Below are positions 34,000 to 45,560 of a DNA stretch of 64,000 nucleotides, one piece after another. The notes beneath the pieces were generated by a model, which ran no database searches, was not told the DNA's origin, and saw only the letters and a program-made list of their open reading frames with translations. How positions within the stretch are numbered: the stretch's first letter is position 1; each line of letters starts with the position of its first letter. Position numbers and translations under genes: made by a program. Origin of the DNA: Alisma plantago-aquatica (lineage: Eukaryota > Streptophyta > Magnoliopsida > Alismatales > Alismataceae); the NCBI GenBank assembly GCA_963693085.1, contig OY856413.1:472752879-472816878 (forward strand), given 5' to 3'.

Positions 34000-36900
34000 T
34001 TATTCAAATGCTATATTGACTTCATTTAGAAAAGCATCTGACCACTCTTCTCGGAATTCATTTAAGTCCTCACGTGTGTAAGGCTGAGTTGTAAAGATCT
34101 GTAAACAGAAAATGCACATGCTAATATTTTATAAAATGACTACAACTCATTTGTAAATTTATGATGTTATTCTTTATTACCTGATCTATAGTATGAATGT
34201 CATTTGATGCTTGTTTGACAATAGCTTGCATGTATTTCATTACATAGTAACCACAAGCCCAGTCATTATTTTGTATAGGACACTACAAATAACGAATTAT
34301 ACTTAATGTTAGTAACTACTATAAACAGAAGACTATAAGAGTTGACATATAAGAGTTGAAAATTAATACATATAAGACTAAGCAGTTGTCAAAGTAGCTA
34401 CCTTGACATTTTTCAAAGTCAATGTCTTTAATTTTATGGGTATTTGTCCTCCGCTTTCACGAAAAGCTTTTATACCCCTATCAAATTAAACGATAGTTGG
34501 TAAAATAGAAATTCTAAACAAAAATATCATGTTGAAGCATTGACTATATTTATGCTCACGTCATAGCTGGCAATTTCAGTTTGTGACCCCTTGTTGTTTT
34601 TCCCATTGGGTCAAGATAATAAAGAGTCATCAATTTTGGGACAATCACCACTAATTCCCAATGTCTAGATCTGAGTAAGAATAAAACAAACATTAAAATA
34701 AAATACATTTATTCATTATTAAAATTATATTGAATAATAATACTTACTCGACGTTAAAAGGAATTAGGATAATTTCCTTTCCCACAGTAGCAAAATATTT
34801 GAATGCATCAGAGAAGTAATCACTCACTTCGTCAATATGTGTCTCCACCTGACTAGTGACTGAAGGAACTAAGAATCCAACATTCTTTATATCAAAGTTT
34901 GTGGTCTCAATATATAAATGGCTGTTAAACATGTAATCATTTTCATATGTAGAAATAAGCTAAAAATGTGTATTGGAATTTTCTATATTGATAGATCCTT
35001 ACCTTATCCACACTTCTAATATCGAAGTATTCAGCCAATCATAACGGAACAACTCTATAATATCATCAAGAAAAATATAATTGTCAAAGTCCCTCCCAGT
35101 TGCATCTTCTGTTAAATTGATCAACATTTATAGTCCAGAGCTTTGGTTGGCTAAGTATCGACACAAACATTTACATTTACTTCCCAACTCGTCGAATGTG
35201 GATTCTGGAATAATAGATGGCTTGGGCATAGGAGGACGACTAGTATATTTTTTACTTTTTTGGTTTGCAAACCTGTTAATTAAATTACATACTTCTATTA
35301 GACGAGTTCATATATGCAGTCAAATATGAAAAACATGATAGAATTCAATTATACCTTGTCATTGATAACCAAGTGTCTAGGCCAAACCACCACAACACCC
35401 TCTGCTTCTTCAACTGTACTATATTCAGGATTAGGTATGGGTAGTGGTTTGTCCCCCATTCCGTCATACACAAGATGGATGGACACACGACAAATGTCAT
35501 CAGTAATTTGTTGGCAATGCAATGTTCCACCAAAGTTGTACACCTTACCCGCTGCCACAACATTATATTCTGGAACCTCCACTACAAGTTTACAGTTCAT
35601 ACCAACCTAGATTGAAATAATATAGGTTATATAAGAAGAAGTAGAACATATACCTGTTACAACTATATATATTCTATCATACAAATAACACAACATATAG
35701 AACAAAAACTTACTACAGATTGTTGTGGTGGGTCATCGGGAGTGCTCCCATGACCTTTTGCAACTGGAGCATGGGCTTGTACCTCATCACTTGAGATACG
35801 CACAATATGATAAGGTTGAGAAGGTTGAGTACACTGATATGAAGACATTATTTCTTTTACTTTCTGCGATACTAATGATTCAACCTCCTCTGGTGTAAGA
35901 CCTCCTGCATGACCTTTTTTAGATTGTGAAGGGCCAAAATAAGACTTGAATCCTATGCCAGATCCTAATCCCCTAACACGGCCAGGATGCTCCTTTGTAC
36001 CAAGCGCAACTGATAGTTCATCCATGTGACCAGTTGTGATGAACTTTCCTTCCTTCCTTTGCTCGTGGAGATCAATCTATTCATATTTATAAAAATATTA
36101 AAACACAATATCAATTAGATATAAATAAATCTAAGTTTGTGGGAGTTACTCTTTACTTAGTTGGGATAAACCTACCATCTTTTGTGCCACCTCCTTAGTT
36201 GCAGGGTTGACAATTTCACCTGCTCGATTCTTTCTAGCATCAATCCATGTCAAGTGTCGGGGTGGACGCTCAACTTGAGTTATACTAGATTCTTCTCCAG
36301 AAGAGGATTGCTTCTCTTATAGTTGGAGGCGGAAGGCATAACAATCGGGCCCCAAGCAATGGTCATGCACATTTTGGCCCGTCTTTCCTTTTGAGCCTGG
36401 TGGATAGCCTGATCATTTAAAATGAAGTATTGCAATTTAGACTTGGCAAACATGTATAAAAAGATTCACCTCCTTAATTGTATAAAATTAAAGATTCATA
36501 AAATACATCACAATCTTTATTACCTGAAACTCTTCCGATCTCCTAGCTGCAACAAATCTTTCCCACACCTCAGGATCTATAAAAATATATACATCTGTTG
36601 CTTTCTTCTTTTGTTTAGGATTATCTATAAATTCCCTTGCGGGATATGTCTTAAAACCCCTCCATCGTACACCACAACGTTGTAGCACTCTTTTCTTGTG
36701 ATCTTTTTCATTTAGATGAAAAACACCCTATACATACAAAAGAAGCAATTAATAATGTTATTTTGAAAAACAATTAATTCCAAGCAAACTAAATTAGAAT
36801 CAATAGATAAAAAAACATATTAAAATATTATCACTTCCACTCACAGATATATCTTTCCATATGAGGTCTTTTTTGGCATTAGGAACATCATGCCAATATT

Positions 36901-37135
36901 CTATATCTATTGGCACCTTACTGCGCGCGGTCGACCCTACGTAATGCTTGAAAGCACTAGCATGTTCCCCAACAGGTGCTCATGTGATATCAAACTGGAG
37001 TGGCAATTTTTCCCCTTTAGCCCCGAGCTCCTGCAGCCTACGCATTAGTGTGGGACCTCTACTTTTCTTAGCATCACCACTACCATCCTCATGGTGCTCA
37101 TGCTCATGCTCAGAATGTTCATCTTCACTTGCCAT
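34000..37135 (-). pseudogene. CACTA-2 second gene: plant transposase (Ptta/En/Spm type) with Ulp1/C48-like protease domain
   Basis: A multi-exon gene read leftward from MASEDEHSEHEHEHHED (37135) to a TAA at 34000-34002. In order: the acidic-His N-terminus; GPTLMRRLQELG; an in-frame TGA near 36977; RCGVRWRGFKTYPAREF and WERFVAARRSEEF (36690-36520); the Transposase_24-like exon (HPGRVRGLGSGIGFKSYFGP, 36010-35920); and the protease region. The last shows HWELVVIVPK (His) near 34660, YYLDPMGK (Asp) near 34620, and QNNDWACGYYVMKYMQ (Gln and Cys) near 34270-34220. All of the triad plus the oxyanion Gln are present, unlike the broken CACTA-1 copy. Exon joints were inferred from homology and flanking GT/AG. 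Its biochemical role in transposition is not known. Confidence 0.78.
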
Positions 37136-37265
37136 TTTAGAACCTGCAAATATACATGATAAAAAAATAAGTGATAATAAAATCACAAGTGATAAGGTAT
37201 ACTAGCTTGAATGATAATAAAATTAATAATTCAAGGAATACATGCCTCTAGTATTGGTTGAGTTG

Positions 37266-40200
37266 TTAGTCAAGGAAAATTCCTTCAGCATGGTCTTGAC
37301 GTTTATAATATTCATCGGTGTTATCTTCAACATTTACACTTGGAAAACCAACTGAGAATGGACTGGAATCATCATACTTTTTGTAGTATTCTTCTTCATT
37401 TATAGGATCTACAGTAAACTGTCTTTTTCTATGAAGAACGACAAACCAATTTTTATTTGCCAGGTCATCAATATAGAATACTTGTTTTGCTTGGTCTGCC
37501 ATGATGAATGGCTCATCTTTCTCACCAATCTTTTCAAAATTCAACAATTTGAAACCCAACTCATCCACTAAAACTCCTTTGTTGTTGTCAACCCAATTAC
37601 ACCTAAATATATGAACTCAAAAATTTGTATAGTCCATTTCCCATATGTCCTCAATGACACCGTAATATGACATCTCAGCTTCGCGTGGTCTTTTATCTTT
37701 GGCACTAGCAAAATACAACGAACAAGCTTTAACAGTGACCCCACTATTTTGAACTACACTACTTTCATCTTGACGCTTTGTGTAGTATGAAAATCCATTT
37801 ATGTCATAACCTTCATATGACATGACATCCATTTTTGGCTTAAAGGCGAGCCATTTTATGTTCTCAACAACATTATTCGGTGATTCAGATAGTTGATTAA
37901 ATACTTTCTCTTCAAACCACCTAATAAATGTTCGATTATGCTCTCTTGAAAGTCACATTGAACTGGATCGCGGATGATTTCTCTTGATAAGATCATTGTG
38001 TTCTGTGATGTAGCTACGAACTTCATCGATGTTGTGTAAAATATACAAATGCGCTTGTTCCCACAACTCACGACTGATTCCTTTCACTCGTCCTCCCAGA
38101 GTTCCTTTGCCACAATAAGATCCAGTGTGATGGGAATTTTTTTGATCGCTACAAGTTTCATTGCAATTCAAAAAATCATTACAAAAGTCCATCACCTCCC
38201 TAGCCACGTAACCCTCAACAATACTCCCTTCAGGACGATAATGATTCTGAACATCACCTTTAAAAACACTCATGTAGCGTTCAAATGGATACATCCAGTG
38301 TAAGAAAAATGGACCCAACATCTTCACCTCCCTTGTAATATGTACTACAAGATGAACCATGATATCAAAAAATGAAGGAGGAAAGTACATTTCAAGCTGA
38401 CACATGGTAACAATTACATCTTTCTGTAATTTATCGAGAGTATCAGGATGTATCACTTTCTTGCATATTTCATTGAAGAAGAAACAGAGTCTTGTGATTG
38501 CAAACCTTACATGCTTTGGCAATATAGATCAAATAGCCAGAGGTAAAATTTGTTGCATTAAGGTGTGACAATCGTGAGATTTGAGACCTATCAGTTTCAG
38601 ATCCTTCATTGATACCAATCTATGAATATTAGAAGAGTATCCTTGTGGAACCTTAATATTATACAAGCACTCATAGAAAGTCTTTTTCTCCTTCTTTGAC
38701 AAAGTGTAACAAGCCGGTGGCAAATATGTGCGGCGACCCCTGATCTCCACTGATAATTCTTTTCTTATACCCATTAATTCTAAATCTTTTCTAGATTTTA
38801 TGCCATCTTTAGTCTTTCCTGGTATGTTCAATAGCGTACCGATGATGCTATCAAAAATATTTTTTTCAACATGCATGAAGTCAATGTAGTGTCTAATTGC
38901 CAAAGATCTCCAATAAAGAAGATCCCAGAATATTGACCTCTTCTTGTATAGAGATTTGTCACATGCAAGTGTATGACTACTTGAACTCTTTCCAAATTCA
39001 TTAAGAATATGTTTCACCCTATCATATACAACATTTCCTGGTATAGGTTTAGGAGCACTTCATTCCTCCGTTGACCCATTAAAGGTTTTGCGTTGCCTTC
39101 TATAAGGATGCACTGGTGGGAGAAATCTCCGATGACCAAGATATATGATTTTACCACCATGTTTCAGTCTGATTGAATCAGTATTTTCCTCACAAATAGG
39201 ACATGCTTTGTAACCTTTTATGCTATATCCAGACAAATTTCCATAAGCTGGAAAGTCGTTAATCGTGCAAAACAACATAGCACGCAAACTGAAGGTCTCT
39301 TTACGTGAAGCATCATATGTCATAATACCTTCTTCCCATAGTTTCATTAGGTCATCTATTAGAGGTTGAAGGTAAACATCAATATCATTTCCAGGTTGCT
39401 TGGGCCCTGATATCAATATTGACAACATGACATACTTATTTTTCATACACAACCAAGGAGGAATATTGTATATAACAATCATAATAGGCCACATGCTATG
39501 TTGCCTGCTTAATGTACCATAGGGATTCATTCCATCTGTACAGATTCCAAGTCTTAAGTTTCTTGGTTCTTTACCAAATTGAGGGTATAATAAATCAATT
39601 TTCTTCCATTGTGGTGAATCAGATGCATGTCGTAGGACGCCATCATCATTGGTCTTTAACTCCCCATGCCAAGACAAATTCTGCGCATCTTCTGTATTAG
39701 CAAATAAGCGTTGAAATTGTGGTATTATTGGTAGATACCACATCACCTTGGCAGGAGAGCCATTTTTAGCCTTAGCTGAATTTGTGGTCTTATACCTTGA
39801 CGCACCACATTTTGGACAATTTATTAAATTACTATAGTCCTTCTGAAATAACACACAATCATTTTGACATGCATGAATCTTCTTAGCCTCCATTCTCATT
39901 GGGCACATTATTTTCTTTGCTTGATATGTTGAAATTGGAAGCTCATTGCCTTCAGGAAGGATTTCCTTTAACAAAGACAACAGTGAAGTGAAACTCTTAT
40001 TGCTCCACCGGTTTTGAGCTTTAAGAGTGTATAATCGCATAACATCACTCAACCTCGTGAACTTAGTACAACCCTTATATAAAGGTTTTTCAGCATCATG
40101 GACTATGTTTGCAAATAAAGAAGGTGGATCAATGACATTGTCCCGACAACTGTGTAGCATCTCATCAACCATATCATCCTGAATCGGTTCATCATTGAAA

Positions 40201-40505
40201 TTATCATCATTATCTATATCTTCTATGCCACAACTATTAGTATCGACATTTTCTGATCCATTATTAATTTCCTCTCCATGCCAATACCATTCATTATAAT
40301 CTTATATGATCCCATTGCATATGACATGATCCTTAATTTCCTCAGTAGTATCAACTTTCAAATTGTTACCACAATTTCTACATGGACAATAGAACCTATT
40401 TGTAGGTAGTTTCCTATGTTCCTCAGCAAATCTGATAAATTCATCAAGACCTTTGGCAAACTCTGGACTACAACGGTTCTTGATAGACATCCAACTTCGA
40501 TCCAT
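37266..40505 (-). pseudogene. CACTA-2 TNP2-type transposase, full length in one frame with five stops
   Basis: A frame of 1080 codons without any frameshift. The N-terminal zinc-binding transposase-associated domain shows MDRSWMSIKNRCSPEF and FYCPCRNCGNNLKV. Later blocks are PLYKGCTKFTRLSDVMRLYT, YQAKKIMCPM, INCPKCGASRYK, VMWYLPIIPQFQRLF, GICTDGMNPYG, CPICEENT, HYIDFMHVEKNIFDSIIGTL, KHVRFAITRLCFFFNEIC, HLVVHITREV and GPFFLHWMYPFERYM, all typical of TNP2/TNPD. Stops: TAA at 40302-40304; TGA at 39060-39062, 38529-38531, 37953-37955 and 37617-37619. Length equals a normal TNP2. Without the stops this would be the element's catalytic protein, acting in the nucleus on the CACTA ends. Confidence 0.93.
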
Positions 40506-40628
40506 TTTCTATATCACATTAAAAATTAATTATAAAACTAAGCATTTAATATTGATACTATAAGATGTAAGTTTTCATTGATAGGAAGTTAATTACTTAT
40601 ATACTAAAGTGTACCACCTATCCCATTT

Positions 40629-40846
40629 TTGAATATTTAATCTCATTAGTAATTGTATAATGTTTGTTTAGTTTTGAAGAAAATTTCAGTAGCATTTCCC
40701 CTAAGTTCTCCAAGTACACCGATATAAATGGTAAATAACCACTCACATATGTACCCAGAGAACAAATGAGGAAATACTACTAAAATTTTCTTCAACACTA
40801 AACATACATTATACAATTACATCCTAAGTGAGATTAAATATCCAAA
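40629..40846. repeat. Diverged hairpin upstream of TNP2 in CACTA-2
   Basis: Arms 40629-40710 and 40757-40846 are inverted copies of each other and match the hairpins at 10729-11232 in CACTA-1 (same TCTCATTAG, ATTTCCCC, GTTCTC and AGTCCCAAAC words), with a longer loop here. Confidence 0.85.
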
Positions 40847-40916
40847 AAAAAGTCCCAAACCAGGGACTATCCAATATTTACTTTTTAATATATTTAACTA
40901 GTATCGCAAAAATTAG

Positions 40917-41110
40917 TAATCTACAAAATAGAATTGCAAATAATAATAACTCACGCATAGTTCCTTCCATATTAAGTCTTTCTTCCCCGTAGGAACTTTA
41001 TGCCAAGATTCTACATTAGGACTACAATGGCTACAAGTAAGAACCCCAAGATATGAAATAAACGAGTTGTGGTTCACTCCAACTGGATTTCCTGCACGAT
41101 CAAAATCCAC
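40917..41110 (-). pseudogene. Stray N-terminal fragment of a CACTA second gene
   Basis: On the minus strand: VDFDRAGNPVGVNHNSFISY, then LGVLTCSHC, WHKVPTGKKDLIWKELC and the following intron start. It matches 9497-9700 of CACTA-1, including noncoding bases, but lies upstream of TNP2, where it does not belong. Confidence 0.85.
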
Positions 41111-41139
41111 AGCCAGTTTGGGTCCATTGCCCCTTTATT

Positions 41140-42210
41140 GTAGTAACTGATCGGCCTTTTTCACGCGTCTGGAAATGAACGCGGGACACAGGAATGAATC
41201 AAGCTTTAAATTTATAACCTGAAACCTTCTAGACCCCCACAACTTTATTACAGTGTCGAAGTAGATATACGGGGTCGAACACAGGGACGTGGTGACGTTT
41301 AGGACGCCACATATCTCGTTCTTTAGTCAGATAAGCCAAGACGATAGTCGATAAAAGTAATTGCTAGAACTAGTCTAGTGGGCTGTCACGATATAAAACA
41401 AAACAAAGAAAACAAAACAAAACAAAACAGAGCTCGTGAGTCTACAAATCAGAGAAAGAGAGTTCCTCGCTATGTAACCACAAACGGGGCAGTCTATGCA
41501 CTCATTCTCGGGCATAGACAACCCTCGAACACCCAAGCAAGCATCTAGTATGCACAGTGGCATCTGTCCTGTGGTGTCATCCCACTCACTCTCGCGATGC
41601 GTGACTAGAACCATCAACAATATGTCAATGACCCTCTCTCGAGGAATGACATATCAACACCTCGGAATACACTAAGTTCCCTCTCGGGTCTTAGGATATT
41701 CTGGGGTGTTAGGAACAGAATACCTTGGATCGTCCTCCTCTCAGGTTCAGATCCAAACTAGCGTCTCTTAGCTATTCCTACAATGGATCTCTCGATACAG
41801 GCAGAAACATTAGTTCAAGCGAGTAAGAGATCAACCAAACTAGCAATCATAACTTAGAAAGAGAAAATAGAACATGCAACATACTAGATCTGATATAAAT
41901 CTACTTGCTTAAGGCAAAAGTATATAAACATGCCCAGATCGGGCTTAGCCAAGAAGGAGCTAACTAGCCATAGACGAGCATAGCTGGCACCGAACAAAGA
42001 TGGATAAACATCGTTTGTACAAGAAACAAAGGAATGTAGTAGAATGAAAGAGAAGAGGGAAGAGATATAGCCTGTAGAGGAGAGGTGGCTCTCACTCCTC
42101 GACCTCTGTGCAGGTTGGATCTCGGACCTTGGGTCTTGCATAAATGTATTATTAGGGCAAGGCATTAGGGTCAATATACATCAATATTAGAGGAGCAGAA
42201 AGATTCTAAC
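41140..42210. other. Extra block in CACTA-2, possible truncated retroelement
   Basis: Not found in CACTA-1. It has phrases common in plant LTR leaders (GGGGTCGAACACAGGGACG near 41270) and an (AAAAC)n run at 41396-41430. No TSD, LTR pair or coding domain could be placed. It may be an insertion or captured DNA. Confidence 0.4.
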
Positions 42211-42232
42211 AAATGCAGTTCAGCAACTCAGC

Positions 42233-42440
42233 CAACACGGCCGTGCTACCCAGCACGGCCGTGCTACCTAACAAATATATTTACTCAGCCACATCCACCA
42301 CGGCCGTGCTACCCAACACTGCTGTGCTACCCAACACGGCCGTGCTACCAAACAAACACACACACTCAACCACAACCACCACGGCCGTGCAACCCAACAT
42401 GGCCGTGCTACCTAACAAATACATCCACTCCGAACCTTTC
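42233..42440. repeat. CACGGCCGTG palindrome array in CACTA-2
   Basis: Seven or eight copies of (A)CACGGCCGTGCTACC, some changed by one base, arranged as about three ~75-bp units each closed by an ACAAA(C/T)A-type spacer. It makes a low-complexity ORF with TAVLPN repeats that I do not regard as a gene. CACTA-1 has a few similar motifs at 6105-6215. Confidence 0.85.
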
Positions 42441-42479
42441 TTCAATCGCGGCATTACAATAAGAAGAAAAACAGTCGTG

Positions 42480-42960
42480 GTTATGGCACGATCGTACTAC
42501 TACCACCAGCACCCATTGCTAACCACCAACGACCCCAACCTCGATGTAAGACGTAAACAGAGGAGTGAGGCGGCAGAGACAATACCTTGAGAAGAACCGG
42601 TCGGTGAGGGAGCTTGTGCGGGAAAAGAACCGGAGAGATGCACACAGCCCTTGCAATACCTAAGGCTTCATCATCGTCGACTTGCACAGAGGAGTGCACG
42701 ACCCTTGCACGACGGAGGAGTGCACTGCCTTTGCAAAACGACGACACACGACACGGTGACATGACGATGGAGAGCACGACGGTGGCACATGGCACGGCAC
42801 GGCGGCACGACAGCATGACGGTGGAGAGCACGACAGTGGCACACAGCTGGATTCTTTGGAGCGGCGTCGGAAGCGAAGATCCTTGGACACGGAGACGCCG
42901 ACGTCGGAATGAGAGGGTTTTAGCGTCGTTAGCTTCAAGCAAAACGAAATGAAAGTAGTC
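42480..42960. other. GC-rich block next to the right terminus of CACTA-2
   Basis: Rich in ACGACGGTGG, GGCACGGCACGGCGGCACGA and GAGTGCACGACC words, about 460-940 bp inside the right end. It lies at the same place as the GC-rich block of CACTA-1, although the sequences differ. Confidence 0.5.
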
Positions 42961-42984
42961 GATATGTCCTAGGTCGCGGGTGTT

Positions 42985-43420
42985 TTGCTAGAAGCCAGAC
43001 CTGTAGCGTCGGTTAATTGAGAAAACTGTCGCTATAGACTAGCTCTATAGCGACGACTAAACCAAAAAACCGTTGCTACAACCTAAGTGGTGCCCGAATT
43101 TTCGTAAACTATTTATAAGGTTGGTTATTCTAAAAAACCGATGCTACATGTCAGTGTTTCTAAGGTCAGTTATCCTTAAAAACCGACGCTATAGGTCCAA
43201 AGCGGTGCCCGCGTTTTTGTTTGACGCTATAGCATCAGTTATTTGGTCAAAACCGACGCTATAGATCGACGCGCGAAGCCAAAATTGTGTGAATTTTTTC
43301 CGCGGGAAACCTATAAGGTCAGTTTTTATGATAAAACTGATGATATAGTCTATTAGGTCAGTTATTCTAATAAAAATGACGCTATGGGCAGCGACGTTAC
43401 TGGCCAAAAATGTAGTAGTG
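42985..43420. repeat. CACTA-2 right subterminal repeats
   Basis: Copies of TAGCGTCGGTT, AACCGACGCTATAG and diverged GTCAGTTAT forms up to the terminus GTAGTAGTG. Confidence 0.8.
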
Positions 43421-44101
43421 AAAGGCAATTTATTAGGTGAGAGAGGCAGGCCCAAGTATTTGAGAGGGAGATCTTCTTTTTTACATTCTAGTATTTGACA
43501 AACATATTCATCTCACTATCATTAAGACAATTGAGACCTGAGTCAATCATGGTAGACTTAATAAAATTAATTTTTAGGCTTGTAAGATGTTGGAATATAC
43601 CAAAAATCTTGACAACATTGTGATCATCAGGGTTGATAAATATAACAATATCATCCTTGAATTGTATCATTTATTTTTGTTTGTGATTATAAATTGTGTA
43701 AGCATGTTATTCTAACCCCTAGTTTTAACATAGCGGTAAGCAAGGGTCACACTACAAAATTATATGTAGATAACGGGTCATCTTGTTTGAGCCTATTTTT
43801 ATGAATATAGTAACCTATCTATTTGTGAGGAAAATTGTAAACTTTGAGTTGTAGAATTAGGAAATATCGATTAAATTATCAAAAGTTTTTTTTATGTCTA
43901 ATTTGAGAATTAATAATGCTTTCACAGTGAGTTCTCAAAGTGTATAGTCTCATTTTCTTGAATTTATGCATCTTTGTATTTTTCTACCTTCTACAGAGGT
44001 AGTTTGTTCTACATTGACGACATGGTCCATGTATTTTAGCCTATTTTTAAGTATTTGTAATAGTCTTATATTAGTTTTTCATCAGTGTAAGGAGTAGGAC
44101 T
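43421..44101 (-). pseudogene. L1-type LINE, reverse transcriptase part
   Basis: Read leftward: VEQTTSVEGRKIQRCINS near 44010, LKLDIKKTFD (RT motif A) near 43900, HKNRLKQDDPLSTYNF near 43790 (consensus style RGLRQGDPLSPYLF), MIQFKDDIVIFINPD (catalytic DD) near 43670, SLKINFIKS, then DLPLKYLGLPLSPNKL running into CACTA-2 at 43421. It continues in 32051-33281 once CACTA-2 and one AAA are removed. Decayed by stops and shifts. Confidence 0.82.
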
Positions 44102-45560
44102 TGTTGACTTGAGAGTTATACATTGCCCATATTTTGATAATGACTTAACCATTCCATTCCTATGTATCTAATATATTTGTTCAAGATTAATTTCAGGCTT
44201 TAGGTACATGAAAATGATCAAATTACATAAGCCATAGCTGGTTCAAGTTCAAGTCAAAAGCAATCCAAGTGTGTAATTTGGGAAATCCCTCCAAATGACC
44301 TTAGATGATTTTTATAATCACCTGTATTGATGATATTAGTTGTAACTAAGTTGAGAAAAGACTAGGGACACTAAATTCCAATATTTGATCACTCAAATGT
44401 CAATCTAGAAAATTTGTCATAGGCTGTTTATCAGTCGAGTTGGAAATCGACCGATCCAATGATGGATTTTATGAAGAGACCAATCGATCGAGTTGTACAC
44501 TCACAAAACTCAACCGACTAACTCATTGAGCAAAACTAATTTTAGCTCATCGGTCAAGTTTCCTAGAACAAACTTGACCGATAGTTTGAAAATTGGCTTT
44601 GCCTCTTAGCGGATCGATCAAGTTATGTTTATTGAAACTCGACCAAATGTATTGTACGTAAAATACAAGAAAAATGGTTATAACCATTAGTGAGTTGTTT
44701 TGAGCGAGAATAGATCCATTGCAACTTGAAAAATGACTATATTTCTCCCGTAAGTGATCCCTCACTCTAGGGAACGCCCCCAGCTATAAATAGGACCCAT
44801 TGGAGTTCACTCCAGATTTGCTCATTCATAATATTTGAAGTCCTTGCCATAGTTGAGTGTGTTACAACTCTTTGAGCCCCTTTCTCTATCATTTACATAG
44901 CATTTCGTGATTATGAGTGAGTTAGGCTAGTTGTAAGAGAGCTACTACCTTGTGCTTGTAAACCTCTCATTCCATTCCATCTTCCCTACCCCTTTTCTCA
45001 AAGAAGTAAAGGTGAAACAAGCTACTCTGAGTGAAGGTGAAGTTGTTGTTCTTCTTCTTCAAGGTTGAAGAAGAGGTGAAGATCTTCTCCAGGGTAACAA
45101 GAAGGTAAAGGTTGAAGATCCAAGAAGAGTAGGTAATTCCTTGAAGGTTGAAGACTTGTACAAGAGTAGGTAAGTCTTTAGAAGAAGGCGGAAGACTCTT
45201 TGCAAAGTGGGTGAGTCCTTGGCAAGGTTGAAGACTATTTGTAATGGATAGGTAAGTCATGTGGTGGGTCTTGTGTTGTAACTCTTATAAGTGAATATAT
45301 AGAGGAAAGCACTTGCAAAGTCCTAGAGGTTGACCTCTCGATGTAGTGGATTGACTCTCTCCTAGTTTGGAGAGTGGAAACACTCTAAACCACCCTATCC
45401 AAATGCTTGTCATTTTCTCTCATCCTTGCTATGCTTGTTTGTTAGGACTTCAAATTGCACTTAAGCTATTGGTTTTTACTGATATAATTTGAAGGTCTAA
45501 CTTATCTTGTGAGAATTTTGAAGCTCTGTTCACCCCCCATCTAGAGCCCTACATCCAACA
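44102..45560 (+). mobile_element. Sirevirus-like (Ty1/copia) solo LTR
   Basis: Begins TGTTGACTTGAGAG and ends CACCCCCCATCTAGAGCCCT then ACATCCAACA, an ending typical of Sirevirus LTRs. The flanks are GGACT (44097-44101) and GGACC (45561-45565), a TSD with one mismatch. A TATA box (CTATAAATAGG) lies at about 44783-44793. Upstream of it are palindrome-like pairs (AACTCGACCGAT / ATCGGTCAAGTT) at 44440-44640. No primer-binding site or coding sequence follows, so it is solo. It sits in the LINE RT. Confidence 0.8.

Larger units (their letters stand above)
33282..43420 (-). mobile_element. CACTA-2, an En/Spm-type DNA transposon (10.1 kb)
   Basis: The left end is CACTAGTACAGAAATGG and the right end, read inward, is CACTACTACATTTTTGG. 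The TSD is AAA at 33279-33281 and 43421-43423. It splits a LINE whose RT reads across when the element is removed. It carries subterminal GCGTCGGTT repeats, a full-length TNP2 reading frame with five stops (37266-40505) and a second gene with a Ulp1-like domain (34000-37135), both leftward. It also holds sequence absent from CACTA-1: a stray second-gene fragment (40917-41110) and an extra ~1.1-kb block (41140-42210). Confidence 0.93.

Noticed and set aside
42213..42590. 125-codon ORF with TAVLPN repeats
   Set aside because: It is a translation of the CACGGCCGTGCTACC palindrome repeats; it has no domain and no gene context.
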